54,729 nucleotides of DNA from Alphaproteobacteria bacterium (GTDB lineage: Bacteria; Pseudomonadota; Alphaproteobacteria; WRAU01; Hepatincolaceae): positions 1-54,729 of the forward strand of contig WRAU01000010.1 in the NCBI GenBank assembly GCA_009780035.1. The letters are read 5' to 3'. The translations under genes were made by a program, and so were the position numbers. Below, piece by piece: positions 35,402 to 43,406 of the stretch. The notes under the pieces are model-generated. The model did not search any database. It was not told the origin of the DNA and saw nothing but the letters and a program-made list of their open reading frames with translations. Every line of letters begins with the position of its first letter. Position 1 is the stretch's first letter.

Positions 35402-36192
35402 TGAATTTATCCATATTTTTTAATACAATTTTTGGCAGCCTTAATAATTTAGAATTAATAGTTATAGTTTTAATAACGGCATTATTTACTTATGTTTTTG
35501 TTAAAATCCGCATTATAAAGAATTTAAAAAGCCTTTCCGGAATAGGAATTATTCTTGTGATTGCTTGTTTTGTCTCTCTAGGAGTTAAAGCAGTTTATAT
35601 GATTTATAAACCGCAAATTGATAAAACTATGTCAGGGAAAAATCATTTTATTGCTGATTTATTTGACGAATATACAAACGGCACTCCAGACAACTCTACG
35701 GAATCTACAGAGCCAGACCCAGCTATAACTCCTGATCCTTTGCCCAACATTTTTTCTCCGGATGATTCTCCGGTTGCAGAAAATAATAAACAAGATGACG
35801 GAGTGTCAGTTGACAGCCGTAATAATAAAAAAGATGACGGTGTGCTGGTGGGCAATTTGCCGCCGAATCGTGAAGCTAGCAGAATGCAGTATTCAGAAGT
35901 AGAAATTAAAAACTCTTTAGATAAAATAGTTGATGATTTCGGATTTGAGGCGATTTTCTATTTGCAAAGGGTTGTGCTAAATGCCAGAGAGCTAGCAGGC
36001 TCACCGAATGTTGTTTATATGAAGCTAGAAGATTATGCTTTTATTTGCTCTATGAATATTTGCAATAAATATTTGTATGATTTTAGCTCCATGAAAGACA
36101 GCAATCAAAGGGAAGGATACTTTTTAGTTTTAGTGATTCCAGAATTTGTTGTTGCTCTAAATAATTATACAAACCTTAAAGAAATTCCATGA
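35401..36192 (+). CDS. Hypothetical membrane protein between yebC and ruvC
   Basis: I do not recognise this 263-residue protein. Two N-terminal membrane segments (LNNLELIVIVLITALFTYVF and GIGIILVIACFVSLGVKAVY) are followed by an acidic, Pro/Asp/Ser-rich linker, then a compact C-terminal domain (DKIVDDFGFEAIFYLQRVVL). The linker contains a 13-residue tandem repeat (NNKQDDGVSVDSR / NNKKDDGVLVGNL) encoded by two 39-base units at 35782-35859. Its start overlaps the yebC stop by one base and its stop overlaps the ruvC start by four, so it is tightly coupled to both. The role is unknown. Confidence 0.8.
   Translation: MNLSIFFNTIFGSLNNLELIVIVLITALFTYVFVKIRIIKNLKSLSGIGIILVIACFVSLGVKAVYMIYKPQIDKTMSGKNHFIADLFDEYTNGTPDNSTESTEPDPAITPDPLPNIFSPDDSPVAENNKQDDGVSVDSRNNKKDDGVLVGNLPPNREASRMQYSEVEIKNSLDKIVDDFGFEAIFYLQRVVLNARELAGSPNVVYMKLEDYAFICSMNICNKYLYDFSSMKDSNQREGYFLVLVIPEFVVALNNYTNLKEIP
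35782..35859 (+). repeat. Two 39-bp tandem repeats inside a coding region
   Basis: Units 35782-35820 and 35821-35859 share AATAATAAA-AAGATGACGG-GTG and keep the reading frame. They encode two 13-residue acidic repeats in the linker of the membrane protein. Confidence 0.8.
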
Positions 36193-36659
36193 AAATACTG
36201 GGTATTGATACGGGATTAAACTTTACTGGCTGGGGGGTAATTGAGGTTAGCGGGCAAAGCATCCAATTTATTAACTGCGGCATTATTCATCCTCATGCTA
36301 AGAATAGTGATTCAATTAGGCTTCATAAAATATACGAGGGGCTTTCTGCAGTTATTGCCGAATTTAATCCACAGGTAGTGGCGATTGAAGAAACTTTTGT
36401 AAACAATAATCCTCGCAGTGCATTAAAGCTAGGCTATGCCAGAGGAGTAGCTCTTATGATTCCTTCAATTTATGGACTGGAAGTTTTTGAATATACTCCC
36501 ACGGCTATTAAAAAAACCGTAGCCGGCAACGGACATGCTACTAAAGAACAGGTTAAAGCCATGCTGAAGTTTGTTATGCCGAGTTTGCCGAATATGAAAG
36601 ATGATGCAATTGATGCTGTATCAATTGCACTTTGCCATGGCTATCATAAGTATTTGTAA
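36189..36659 (+). CDS. ruvC: Holliday junction endonuclease RuvC
   Basis: It resolves Holliday junctions together with RuvAB. The 156 residues carry the acidic active site: Asp7 in ILGIDTGLNFTGWGV, the glutamates in VVAIEETFVNNNPRSALKLG, and the C-terminal pair in NMKDDAIDAVSIALCH. The start overlaps the upstream membrane-protein gene (ATGA). It is separated from ruvA by an opposite-strand orphan gene and a GC-rich structured spacer, whereas ruvC and ruvA are usually adjacent. Confidence 0.96.
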   Translation: MKILGIDTGLNFTGWGVIEVSGQSIQFINCGIIHPHAKNSDSIRLHKIYEGLSAVIAEFNPQVVAIEETFVNNNPRSALKLGYARGVALMIPSIYGLEVFEYTPTAIKKTVAGNGHATKEQVKAMLKFVMPSLPNMKDDAIDAVSIALCHGYHKYL

Positions 36660-36699
36660 TTAAATTTCAAAAATCGATGTCTATTGTAGCTATAGCTTT

Positions 36700-37041
36700 T
36701 TATTTAATATCATTGCTATTTTTTATTGCAAGTTCAATTATATTCAACACATCTTGTTCTGCTCCGTAATAGCTGTTAAGAATTTTTTCTACTTTGTAAA
36801 TTTTATCAAAGTGTTTAAAGGTTTCTCGTATGCCATTAATTCGTCTGTGTCTATCAGCTATTTTATTGTAGTGAGCTGCTATTAGTTCATGAACTTGCGG
36901 TGAATTTTCAATTAAATCTTTAATTTCCAGCAGTAAATCATCATAATTTTTAATAATCATAGCAGAATTATATAAAAGATTATTAAACTGTGTTTTAATA
37001 TCGTAATGAGCTAATGCGGGTTTTTTGGTAGAATCGGTCAT
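36700..37041 (-). CDS. Small hypothetical helical protein, opposite strand in the ruv cluster
   Basis: I do not recognise this 113-residue protein. It is predicted mostly helical and charged (YDDLLLEIKDLIENSPQVHE, HYNKIADRHRRINGIRE, HFDKIYKVEKILNSYY), with no membrane segment or signal peptide. A Shine-Dalgarno GAGAGG precedes the ATG. A candidate promoter (37244-37272, minus) and a long structured leader lie upstream, so it may be regulated through that leader. It is the only minus-strand gene between 31.8 kb and the window end. Confidence 0.65.
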   Translation of the reverse strand: MTDSTKKPALAHYDIKTQFNNLLYNSAMIIKNYDDLLLEIKDLIENSPQVHELIAAHYNKIADRHRRINGIRETFKHFDKIYKVEKILNSYYGAEQDVLNIIELAIKNSNDIK

Positions 37042-37063
37042 TTGCAGCCTCTCTTTTAATATA

Positions 37064-37237
37064 AATTTATAAAGGGCGGGAGGTTCGTAACTCTACTGTA
37101 TCAAAGAGCAAGATTATTTCCCCGGAGGGTATTGTATTCTCTACCCTCCCGCCCAAGCATAATATATATAAAAAAAGAGCCATATATTACGGATAGGCGA
37201 GACCGGATACAATGCACCTATGGGTTACGAAGCCCAC
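37064..37237 (-). ncRNA. Candidate structured leader RNA with competing hairpins
   Basis: This is a GC-rich island in an AT-rich spacer. A 10-bp perfect stem pairs 37074-37083 with 37145-37154 (GGGCGGGAGG and its complement). An 8-bp stem, 37124-37131 with 37142-37149 (GGAGGGTA/TACCCTCC), shares the bases 37145-37149, so the two exclude each other. A third hairpin, 37222-37235, has the loop ACGA. Nested long-range complements also exist: TTCGTAAC 37084-37091 with 37224-37231, and ATTGTAT 37131-37137 with 37207-37213. The promoter and the orphan gene downstream suggest minus-strand transcription. It matches no riboswitch class I know. A 38-codon frame (37067-37183, minus) crosses it but lacks a ribosome-binding site. 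Confidence 0.45.
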
Positions 37238-37243
37238 ATTAAT

Positions 37244-37272
37244 ATTATTTAATAATTGCCAATGGTTGTCAA
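37244..37272 (-). promoter_or_regulatory. Candidate promoter for the leader RNA and orphan gene
   Basis: On the minus strand a perfect TTGACA (plus 37267-37272) and AATAAT (plus 37244-37249) are 17 bases apart. The predicted start, near 37237, is at the base of the ACGA-loop hairpin. Confidence 0.55.
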
Positions 37273-37329
37273 TTTATTATTTATTAATATTTAATTTATA
37301 TTATATAATCAAATAAACGAGAAAAATTT

Positions 37330-37950
37330 ATGATAGCAAAATTAATAGGAATTATCGATAGCGTAGAAGATGACGGCATTACACTAAATGTAAACGGCGT
37401 GGGCTATTTGGTTTATACTCCTAACGGCTATGCGTTAAGCATGAATGCCGGTGAAAATTTAAGTTTATATATCCAAACCATTGTCCGAGAAGATGCTATT
37501 AATCTTTATGGTTTTAAAAATTCTGCTGAAAAACAGCTTTTTAATTTATTAATCAGCGTGCAGGGAGTTGGTGCAAAAGTAGCTTTGCAAATGATGTCGC
37601 AGCTTTCTAGCAACGATATAGCGCAAGCTATTTTATTTGAGGATATAAAAACGCTAAAATCTATCAACGGCGTAGGGGCTAAAGTTGCTCAGAGGCTAGT
37701 GGTTGAGCTGAAAGATAAAATTACGAAAATTGAGAATATTCCTAATGCTATTGATAGTAAAAATATTTTTTCAATACATCAAAATGCTAATACCAACGAT
37801 GCCATAACCGCCCTGTTAGGATTAGGATATACTAAGGCTGAAATTATGAAAGTTATAGATAAAATTCAAGAAAATTCTTCAGCTTCTTTAAGCAGCGAAG
37901 AGCTAATTAAAGAATTTTTAGTATATATGGCACAAGGTTTAGTGAAATAA
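37330..37950 (+). CDS. ruvA: Holliday junction DNA helicase subunit RuvA
   Basis: It forms the tetramer that binds the Holliday junction and loads RuvB. The 206 residues show the N-terminal OB domain (MIAKLIGIIDSVEDDGITLN and VGYLVYTP), then two helix-hairpin-helix motifs (LLISVQGVGAKVALQMMS and LKSINGVGAKVAQRLVVELK). The flexible linker and C-terminal RuvB-binding domain (AITALLGLGYTKAEIMKVI) follow. ruvB begins 15 bases downstream. Confidence 0.96.
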   Translation: MIAKLIGIIDSVEDDGITLNVNGVGYLVYTPNGYALSMNAGENLSLYIQTIVREDAINLYGFKNSAEKQLFNLLISVQGVGAKVALQMMSQLSSNDIAQAILFEDIKTLKSINGVGAKVAQRLVVELKDKITKIENIPNAIDSKNIFSIHQNANTNDAITALLGLGYTKAEIMKVIDKIQENSSASLSSEELIKEFLVYMAQGLVK

Positions 37951-37965
37951 AAAATATGGAATTAA

Positions 37966-38976
37966 ATGGATACAAATAGGCTAGTGTCAAGTGATTTAGA
38001 GGCAGATGATATTGAAACATCAATTCGTCCGCCAAAACTTGAAGATTTTGTTGGTCAGCGAGGCTTAAAAGATAACCTTGCCGTTTTTATCGATGCGGCA
38101 CGGACTAGAGGAGAGGTATTAGACCATATCCTTTTTTATGGTCCGCCCGGCTTAGGCAAAACCACTTTATCAAATATAATTGCTAGTGAAATGGGTGTGG
38201 GAATTAAATATATTTCTGGTCCGGCTATTTCTAAACAGGGAGATTTAGCAGCAATTATTACTAATTTAGAACAAGGCGGCGTGTTATTTATTGATGAAAT
38301 CCACCGTTTGCCTATTGCTGTGGAAGAAATTTTATATTCAGCTATGGAAGATTATAAAATAGATTTTATTGTAGGCGAAGGTCCAACTGCAAGGTCGCTG
38401 CGCATTGACTTGCCGAAATTTACCCTTGTGGGTGCAACTACAAGATACGGCTTGCTTTCTGCTCCCCTGCGCGATAGGTTTGGTATAACTTTGCAGCTGC
38501 AGTTTTATGATGATATTGAGTTGCAAGAAATTATTAAACGCTCGGCATCAATACTAAAATTACAAATTAATGAAGAGGGGCTAAGCGAAATTGCGCATCG
38601 GTCGCGTGGAACTCCCAGAATCGCTAATAGATTATTGCGGCGGATTAGAGATTTTTTGACAGTTTCAAAAAAAGATGTTATAGATGGTAAACTTGCTCAA
38701 AGTGCCTTGCAGAAGCTAGGGGTTGATGGTAATGGACTGGACGAAATGGATAGAAAATATATTAGAGCAATTATTGATTTTTATGATGGCGGTCCCGTAG
38801 GCATAGATACCATCGCTACGGTGCTTTCTGAAAGCAAAGACACCATTGAAGATACTGTAGAACCGTTTTTAATTCAAAAGGGGTTTCTTAACAGAACAAC
38901 AAGGGGCAGGGTTATTACCCCAAAAGCATGGGCGTATTTTAATTTAAAACCAAAAAAAGTAGATCTATTTTTATAA
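37966..38976 (+). CDS. ruvB: Holliday junction DNA helicase motor RuvB
   Basis: This is the AAA+ motor of branch migration. The 336 residues start SDLEADDIETSIRPPKLEDF. Walker A is GPPGLGKTT, Walker B is LFIDEIHRL, sensor 1 is LVGATTRYG with the following SAPLRDRFG containing the arginine finger, and sensor 2 is RSRGTPRIANRLLRRIRDF. The C-terminal winged helix (GFLNRTTRGRVITPKAW) is complete. Confidence 0.97.
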   Translation: MDTNRLVSSDLEADDIETSIRPPKLEDFVGQRGLKDNLAVFIDAARTRGEVLDHILFYGPPGLGKTTLSNIIASEMGVGIKYISGPAISKQGDLAAIITNLEQGGVLFIDEIHRLPIAVEEILYSAMEDYKIDFIVGEGPTARSLRIDLPKFTLVGATTRYGLLSAPLRDRFGITLQLQFYDDIELQEIIKRSASILKLQINEEGLSEIAHRSRGTPRIANRLLRRIRDFLTVSKKDVIDGKLAQSALQKLGVDGNGLDEMDRKYIRAIIDFYDGGPVGIDTIATVLSESKDTIEDTVEPFLIQKGFLNRTTRGRVITPKAWAYFNLKPKKVDLFL

Positions 38977-38989
38977 AGGAGCAAAATTT

Positions 38990-39418
38990 ATGAATATTAA
39001 TGAAGCATGCACATTTAGTGTGGATATTACCTATCAAGATACAGATATTGCAGGAGTAGTTTATTTTGCCAATTATTTAAACTATGCAGAAAGAGGGCGG
39101 TCTAAACTTTTAAAAAACCTATTTGGAAAAATAAAGTTTTCAGGGCAGAATTGGGCGGTTCGCAGCACTTCTATTAATTATTACAGCCCTGCAAAAATTG
39201 ATGATACTTTAGTGGTTAAAACCTCAATCAAGGAACTTAAAAAAGCCAGCCTTGTATTTTTACACGAAATGTATGTGGGTGAAACTTTAGCAGCCGCTAA
39301 TGAAATTCATCTTCTAAGCATTGGAGAAGATTTAAAGCCTGAGCGAATCAGTCCCGAAATCTTTGAAAAACTATCAGAAATTTATACTAACAGCAACTCT
39401 ACAGAAGAGAGAAACTAA
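38990..39418 (+). CDS. ybgC: Acyl-CoA thioesterase YbgC
   Basis: This is a hotdog-fold thioesterase, 142 residues. The motif VDITYQDTDIAGVVYFANYLNYAERGRS (shown in parts: YQDTDIAGVVYFANYLNYAE) carries the catalytic Asp of the 4-HBT/YbgC family. It lies directly before tolQ, the usual position at the head of the tol-pal operon. In E. coli YbgC interacts with phospholipid-synthesis enzymes; its part in Tol function is unclear. It overlaps tolQ by one base. AAAGGAG precedes the ATG. Confidence 0.94.
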   Translation: MNINEACTFSVDITYQDTDIAGVVYFANYLNYAERGRSKLLKNLFGKIKFSGQNWAVRSTSINYYSPAKIDDTLVVKTSIKELKKASLVFLHEMYVGETLAAANEIHLLSIGEDLKPERISPEIFEKLSEIYTNSNSTEERN

Positions 39419-40047
39419 TGGAAAACTTTGGCTTTATTTATGCGTTTATTCATGCAGGAGTTGTAGGAAAAGCAGTATTCAGCTTGCTGTTTATATTGTC
39501 TTTATACTCTTGGGCGTTAATTTTTAAGAAATATGTTACCTATAAAAACTTACTTAGGGAATATGAAGAAATTAGCCGTATTTTTGCTAAAAGGAATCTT
39601 TTTGATGTTAAAAAATATGCTGAAAATAATTACGGCATTTACTCAAAATTTATTGATTTTACTCTTGGTGCTTATAAAAAGGGCAGTAAAGCTAATTTAT
39701 CTGAGGTGCGGCTGCAAAGCGAAATTATTTTAACCCAAGCTACAGGTCAGCTAAATAAAAATTTAAGCAATCTAGCAACCATATCTAACGCAGCGCCATT
39801 TATCGGCTTGTTTGGCACGGTGCTGGGGGTTATTAATAGCTTTCAAAAAATTGGAGTTAGCAGTTCTGCCAGCTTGTCGGTTATTGCCCCGGGAATTTCT
39901 GAGGCATTGTTTGCGACAGCTTTTGGACTTTTTGTGGCAATTCCGGCAGCAGCAGCTTATAACTATTTTTCTAACAAAATTAATGAATATGACGAACTTC
40001 ACAATATTTTAATTCAACAGCTGATTTATTTAGCGCAAAAGGATTAA
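39418..40047 (+). CDS. tolQ: Tol-Pal system proton channel subunit TolQ
   Basis: This inner-membrane protein forms the proton-motive-force motor with TolR. The 209 residues have three membrane helices: one near the N-terminus (VVGKAVFSLLFILSLYSWALIF) and two in the C-terminal MotA/TolQ/ExbB block (LATISNAAPFIGLFGTVLGVINSF and GISEALFATAFGLFVAIPAAAAYNYF). The last helices contain the pore Thr and Pro residues. It is slightly shorter than E. coli TolQ. Confidence 0.95.
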   Translation: MENFGFIYAFIHAGVVGKAVFSLLFILSLYSWALIFKKYVTYKNLLREYEEISRIFAKRNLFDVKKYAENNYGIYSKFIDFTLGAYKKGSKANLSEVRLQSEIILTQATGQLNKNLSNLATISNAAPFIGLFGTVLGVINSFQKIGVSSSASLSVIAPGISEALFATAFGLFVAIPAAAAYNYFSNKINEYDELHNILIQQLIYLAQKD

Positions 40048-40058
40048 TAAAAAACGAT

Positions 40059-40448
40059 ATGAGAAAAAAGAATCGCTTGATAGCTGAAATAAATGTTACA
40101 CCGTTTGTAGATGTTCTTTTAGTTATTTTAATTATTTTTATGGTAACTGCTCCCATGATGAATATGGGTTTTGATGTTAGCCTGCCGAAATCTTCACCGA
40201 ATTTAACCGCCGATTTAGGCAGTAAAAAAGTTGTGGTGTCGGTTGATAAGAAAAATAATATTTATATAGATAGCAAAAGAGTTTCTTTAAAAGATATTAA
40301 TAATGCTATGAAGGCTTATGATAAAGATTCACAAATATTTATTAAGGCTGACCGTGATGTTTTGTATCAGCAAGTTATTGCAATTATGAGCCAGCTTAAT
40401 CAAATTGGTTTTTCTAATATATCTCTTGTAACTGAAGTAGATGAGTAA
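40059..40448 (+). CDS. tolR: Tol-Pal system motor subunit TolR
   Basis: The 129-residue protein has one N-terminal membrane helix. The conserved Asp that carries protons lies in NVTPFVDVLLVILIIFMVTAP. The periplasmic ExbD/TolR domain follows (VVVSVDKKNNIYIDSKRVSL, IFIKADRDVLYQQVIAIMSQ). It overlaps tolA by one base. Confidence 0.95.
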   Translation: MRKKNRLIAEINVTPFVDVLLVILIIFMVTAPMMNMGFDVSLPKSSPNLTADLGSKKVVVSVDKKNNIYIDSKRVSLKDINNAMKAYDKDSQIFIKADRDVLYQQVIAIMSQLNQIGFSNISLVTEVDE

Positions 40449-41461
40449 TGCTGCGATTTATACTAATATCTTTAGGTTTACATATATTGCTTGCGGCAAT
40501 AGTTTTAGGATTTTCTTTTTATACGCCGAAACCTAAAACTATTCAAATTAAACTTGCATCGCTGCCCACTCCTAATAATACTAAAAAAAATATGCCGCCG
40601 CTTATTGATGAGAAAAAAGCTGAGCAGGAAAAAACAGTTGAGGTGCAGAAATTATTAGATTCAGTCCTAAAAGAAGATATTCAAGAAAAAGTTATTGAAA
40701 AAGCAGTGGAAGAAGCTCCAGCTTTGCCAAAACCAAAAACTTCACAGAAACAAGAACAGTTGCTTAAAGAGGCATTGCCAAGCGTAGTGCCGACGCAAAT
40801 GCCTCCTCCTGCGCCAAAACCAGTTGTGCCGTCTCCTATAGCCCCAATACCTAAACAAAACAATGCTCCTATTGTATCTCCGCAGAATAATCAAGTTTAT
40901 CCAAAAGAAGATTCTTCTAATCCTTATTTAAATTCAGTTATGCCGCAGGAATCAAAAGCAGAAGTTAAACCAATTTTGCCGGATAATAATCCATATTTAA
41001 ACCCAGTAGCTCCGACTGAGGAAAATAAAAAACCGTCTCTGCCTCCTAGAAAAACTATCGATGTTTCTGCTGCTAAAGATGACAATATGAGTGCGGTTGT
41101 AAGCAGCATTGCCGAAATGCCTGCTGATATTTTAAGCAAAGATAATTATTCTTTAAGCGATGCCGATAAAAAAGCGCTGTCTAACCAAATTTCGCAATGT
41201 TTATCTTCGCTTGGTCTTGTAAGAGAAAATACCGAGACTATAAATCTAGTGTTTAGCATGGCTGAAAATGCTAAAATAAAAGAGATTAATGTTCTGCGGG
41301 GTGATAAAATTGTGCCCCCTAAAGAGCTAAGCAATTTAGAGAATCGTGTGATATATTTATTTAATAACCCAAAATGTGCAACTTTAATCTTACCGCAAGG
41401 AAAATTTACTTATTGGCAGAAATTTACCATAAAAATAAATTTAAAAGGATTATTTGAATAA
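40448..41461 (+). CDS. tolA: Tol-Pal periplasm-spanning protein TolA
   Basis: It has 337 residues, with one N-terminal membrane anchor (FILISLGLHILLAAIVLGFS) containing the Ser-His region expected in TonB/TolA proteins. The central region is rich in Lys/Glu and Pro (PPPAPKPVVPSPIAPIPK) rather than the long Ala/Lys helix of E. coli, and contains two NPYLN repeats (SNPYLNSVMP and NNPYLNPVAP). The C-terminal domain, about 110 residues (ADKKALSNQISQCLSSLGLV onward), corresponds to the TolA III domain. It overlaps tolB by one base. Confidence 0.9.
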   Translation: MLRFILISLGLHILLAAIVLGFSFYTPKPKTIQIKLASLPTPNNTKKNMPPLIDEKKAEQEKTVEVQKLLDSVLKEDIQEKVIEKAVEEAPALPKPKTSQKQEQLLKEALPSVVPTQMPPPAPKPVVPSPIAPIPKQNNAPIVSPQNNQVYPKEDSSNPYLNSVMPQESKAEVKPILPDNNPYLNPVAPTEENKKPSLPPRKTIDVSAAKDDNMSAVVSSIAEMPADILSKDNYSLSDADKKALSNQISQCLSSLGLVRENTETINLVFSMAENAKIKEINVLRGDKIVPPKELSNLENRVIYLFNNPKCATLILPQGKFTYWQKFTIKINLKGLFE

Positions 41462-42792
41462 TGAAGAAATTATTTTTGGGGATTATTTTAGTTGTTTGCA
41501 CTCAAGGCTTGCAAGCCTTTGATTTAGAGGTAGATGTTTTAAGCGAAGATTATCAGCCGATTTCTCTTTTAGTATCTGATTTTTATGTAGATGACAATTC
41601 CGAAAGAATATACGAATCTCTAAAAGCAGTATTCAGCAGAGATATAAAAAATAGCGGTGTTTTTGATTTAAGATTTTCTTATGAACAAATTCTATCTAGC
41701 AATGCTGATTTAAAAAATGCCTTAGATGAAATTGACCTTTATCCTTATAATCATTATCAATATATTGTAGTTGGAAAAATTAATTATGCGGCTGAAAATA
41801 AAACCTACAATATTGAACTGTCAATATTAAATTCACAAGGAAATATTCTTAGAAATGTTGGCTATAATGTAAAAGCCGCAGCCAATAGAAAAGAAATTAC
41901 CCGCATCGGGCACGATATTGCTAATGAAATTTATGAATCCAGCTTAGGAATTAAAGGCTATTTTACTTCATCTCTCATATTTGTTGACGGCAATAAAATG
42001 ATTATGAGCAATTACGATGGCGAAGATATGGAAACCTTAGTAAAAACCCGCGGAACAATTTTTGCGCCTTCGTTTTCTTATGACGGTAAAATGATTGTTT
42101 ATGCAGATTTTTTCGAGGGGCACAGCGAAGTTTATTTTTACGATATTTATTTTAAAAAAGTTATGAAACTAGCTAATTTTAAAGGATTAAGCCTAGCGCC
42201 ATCGTTCTCTCGCGATAATAAAAAAATAATTTTGGCAGTAGCTAACGAAGGCTCTACTCATATTTACGAGATAAATCTGCAGAATGGAACAATATCCAAA
42301 CTTACAGGGGGGTATTCTATAAATATTCCCGGCAATTATTCACTAGGTGATAAATATATTGTTTTTAATTCCGATAGGGCTGGAAGTCCTAAAATTTACA
42401 CTCTTGATACAGGAGATAAAATTGTTAATAGAATCTCTAAGGGTGTAGGTAATTATTATACTCCTTCTTTTTCTCCGAATTCTAATTTAATTTTATTTAC
42501 GAAAATTGCTAGCGGTGATTTTCAAATAGGACTTCTAAGTTTAAGCGGGTCTGAAAAAATAGTTGCAAAAGATACCTTGGCAGAAAGTCCTGTATGGCTG
42601 GTAGATGGTCGCCATATTATTTATCAGTATGCTTATAAAAAAATCAGCAACCGCCATTTATATTCTTTTTATATTATGGATTTATTATCTGGACACAAGC
42701 TGTTAATTAATCCTACAGGAGATGCCCAAGACCCTAGTTTATCCTTTGGTGTAATTCCTACGAAAAAAATTAGTGCAAAATATTATTTTTAA
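41461..42792 (+). CDS. tolB: Tol-Pal periplasmic protein TolB
   Basis: The 443 residues begin with a signal peptide (KKLFLGIILVVCTQGLQA). An N-terminal alpha/beta domain (residues 20-150) is followed by a six-bladed WD40-like propeller with repeated blades of the type FAPSFSYDGKMIVYADF, LAPSFSRDNKKIILAV and YTPSFSPNSNLILFT. It binds Pal in the periplasm. Between tolB and pal there are 59 bases without a strong promoter, so pal may share the operon mRNA. Confidence 0.95.
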   Translation: MKKLFLGIILVVCTQGLQAFDLEVDVLSEDYQPISLLVSDFYVDDNSERIYESLKAVFSRDIKNSGVFDLRFSYEQILSSNADLKNALDEIDLYPYNHYQYIVVGKINYAAENKTYNIELSILNSQGNILRNVGYNVKAAANRKEITRIGHDIANEIYESSLGIKGYFTSSLIFVDGNKMIMSNYDGEDMETLVKTRGTIFAPSFSYDGKMIVYADFFEGHSEVYFYDIYFKKVMKLANFKGLSLAPSFSRDNKKIILAVANEGSTHIYEINLQNGTISKLTGGYSINIPGNYSLGDKYIVFNSDRAGSPKIYTLDTGDKIVNRISKGVGNYYTPSFSPNSNLILFTKIASGDFQIGLLSLSGSEKIVAKDTLAESPVWLVDGRHIIYQYAYKKISNRHLYSFYIMDLLSGHKLLINPTGDAQDPSLSFGVIPTKKISAKYYF

Positions 42793-42851
42793 TATATACT
42801 ATTGCTATGTATAGAGATATATAGTGATTTATTAATAAAAAGGAAAAAACT

Positions 42852-43325
42852 ATGAAATTCAAATCTTTATTTTTATTACTAGGCATGCTGATTTTAACAG
42901 CTTGTGCTACAGCTCCTGTAAGTGATGACGGCACTGCCAAAAAACCTGAACCAGCTCCAGCTCCTGCTAGCGCTGCAAAAGCTCCTGTAGTAAGCGGCTT
43001 TGATCCGGTTGTGCTTTTTGATTTTGATAAATCTGTAATTAGAGCCGATCAAGCTAGTATTGTATTAGGTCAAGCTGAAAAAATTAAAAAAGATAAATCT
43101 AAAGCAGTTACCGTAGAAGGTCATACCGATCCTATCGGCACTAAAGAATACAACTTGGCTTTAGGTGAAAGAAGAGCTACCGCAACTAAGAATGCTTTAG
43201 TTAAAAACGGTGTTGATAGAAATATCATTGATACCGTATCTTATGGTAAAGAAAGATTAGTTGATACTTCTAATACTCCAGAAGGTAATGCTAAAAATAG
43301 AAGAACTGTTACTATTTTAAAATAG
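42852..43325 (+). CDS. pal: Peptidoglycan-associated lipoprotein Pal
   Basis: The 157 residues carry a lipoprotein signal with lipobox LTAC (LILTACATAP), then an Ala/Pro/Lys-rich linker and an OmpA-like peptidoglycan-binding domain: VLFDFDKSVIRADQ, VTVEGHTDPIGTKEYNLALG, ERRATATKNALVK and NAKNRRTVTIL. It anchors the outer membrane to the wall. AAAGGA precedes the ATG. A strong terminator follows. Confidence 0.96.
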   Translation: MKFKSLFLLLGMLILTACATAPVSDDGTAKKPEPAPAPASAAKAPVVSGFDPVVLFDFDKSVIRADQASIVLGQAEKIKKDKSKAVTVEGHTDPIGTKEYNLALGERRATATKNALVKNGVDRNIIDTVSYGKERLVDTSNTPEGNAKNRRTVTILK

Positions 43326-43341
43326 TATTATTAATTGTATA

Positions 43342-43380
43342 AAAAGAAGATAATTGCTTAATAGTTAATTATCTTCTTTT
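43342..43380 (+). terminator. pal terminator
   Basis: A 14-bp perfect stem (43342-43355 / 43367-43380) ends in TTTT. It would end or attenuate the tol-pal transcript before cpoB. Confidence 0.85.
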
Positions 43381-43406
43381 TAATATTTATGAATTTAAGA
43401 TAAAGC

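Noticed and set aside
37074-37154. A tRNA or SRP RNA in the GC-rich spacer (a 7-10 bp closing stem of roughly the right length).
   Set aside because: No T-loop, anticodon arm or CCA, and none of the conserved SRP loop sequence; the closing stem runs past 7 bp.
37067-37183. A 38-codon minus-strand frame across the structured spacer.
   Set aside because: No ribosome-binding site before the ATG, and the frame is explained by the strong base-pairing constraints; kept only as a note on the RNA feature.
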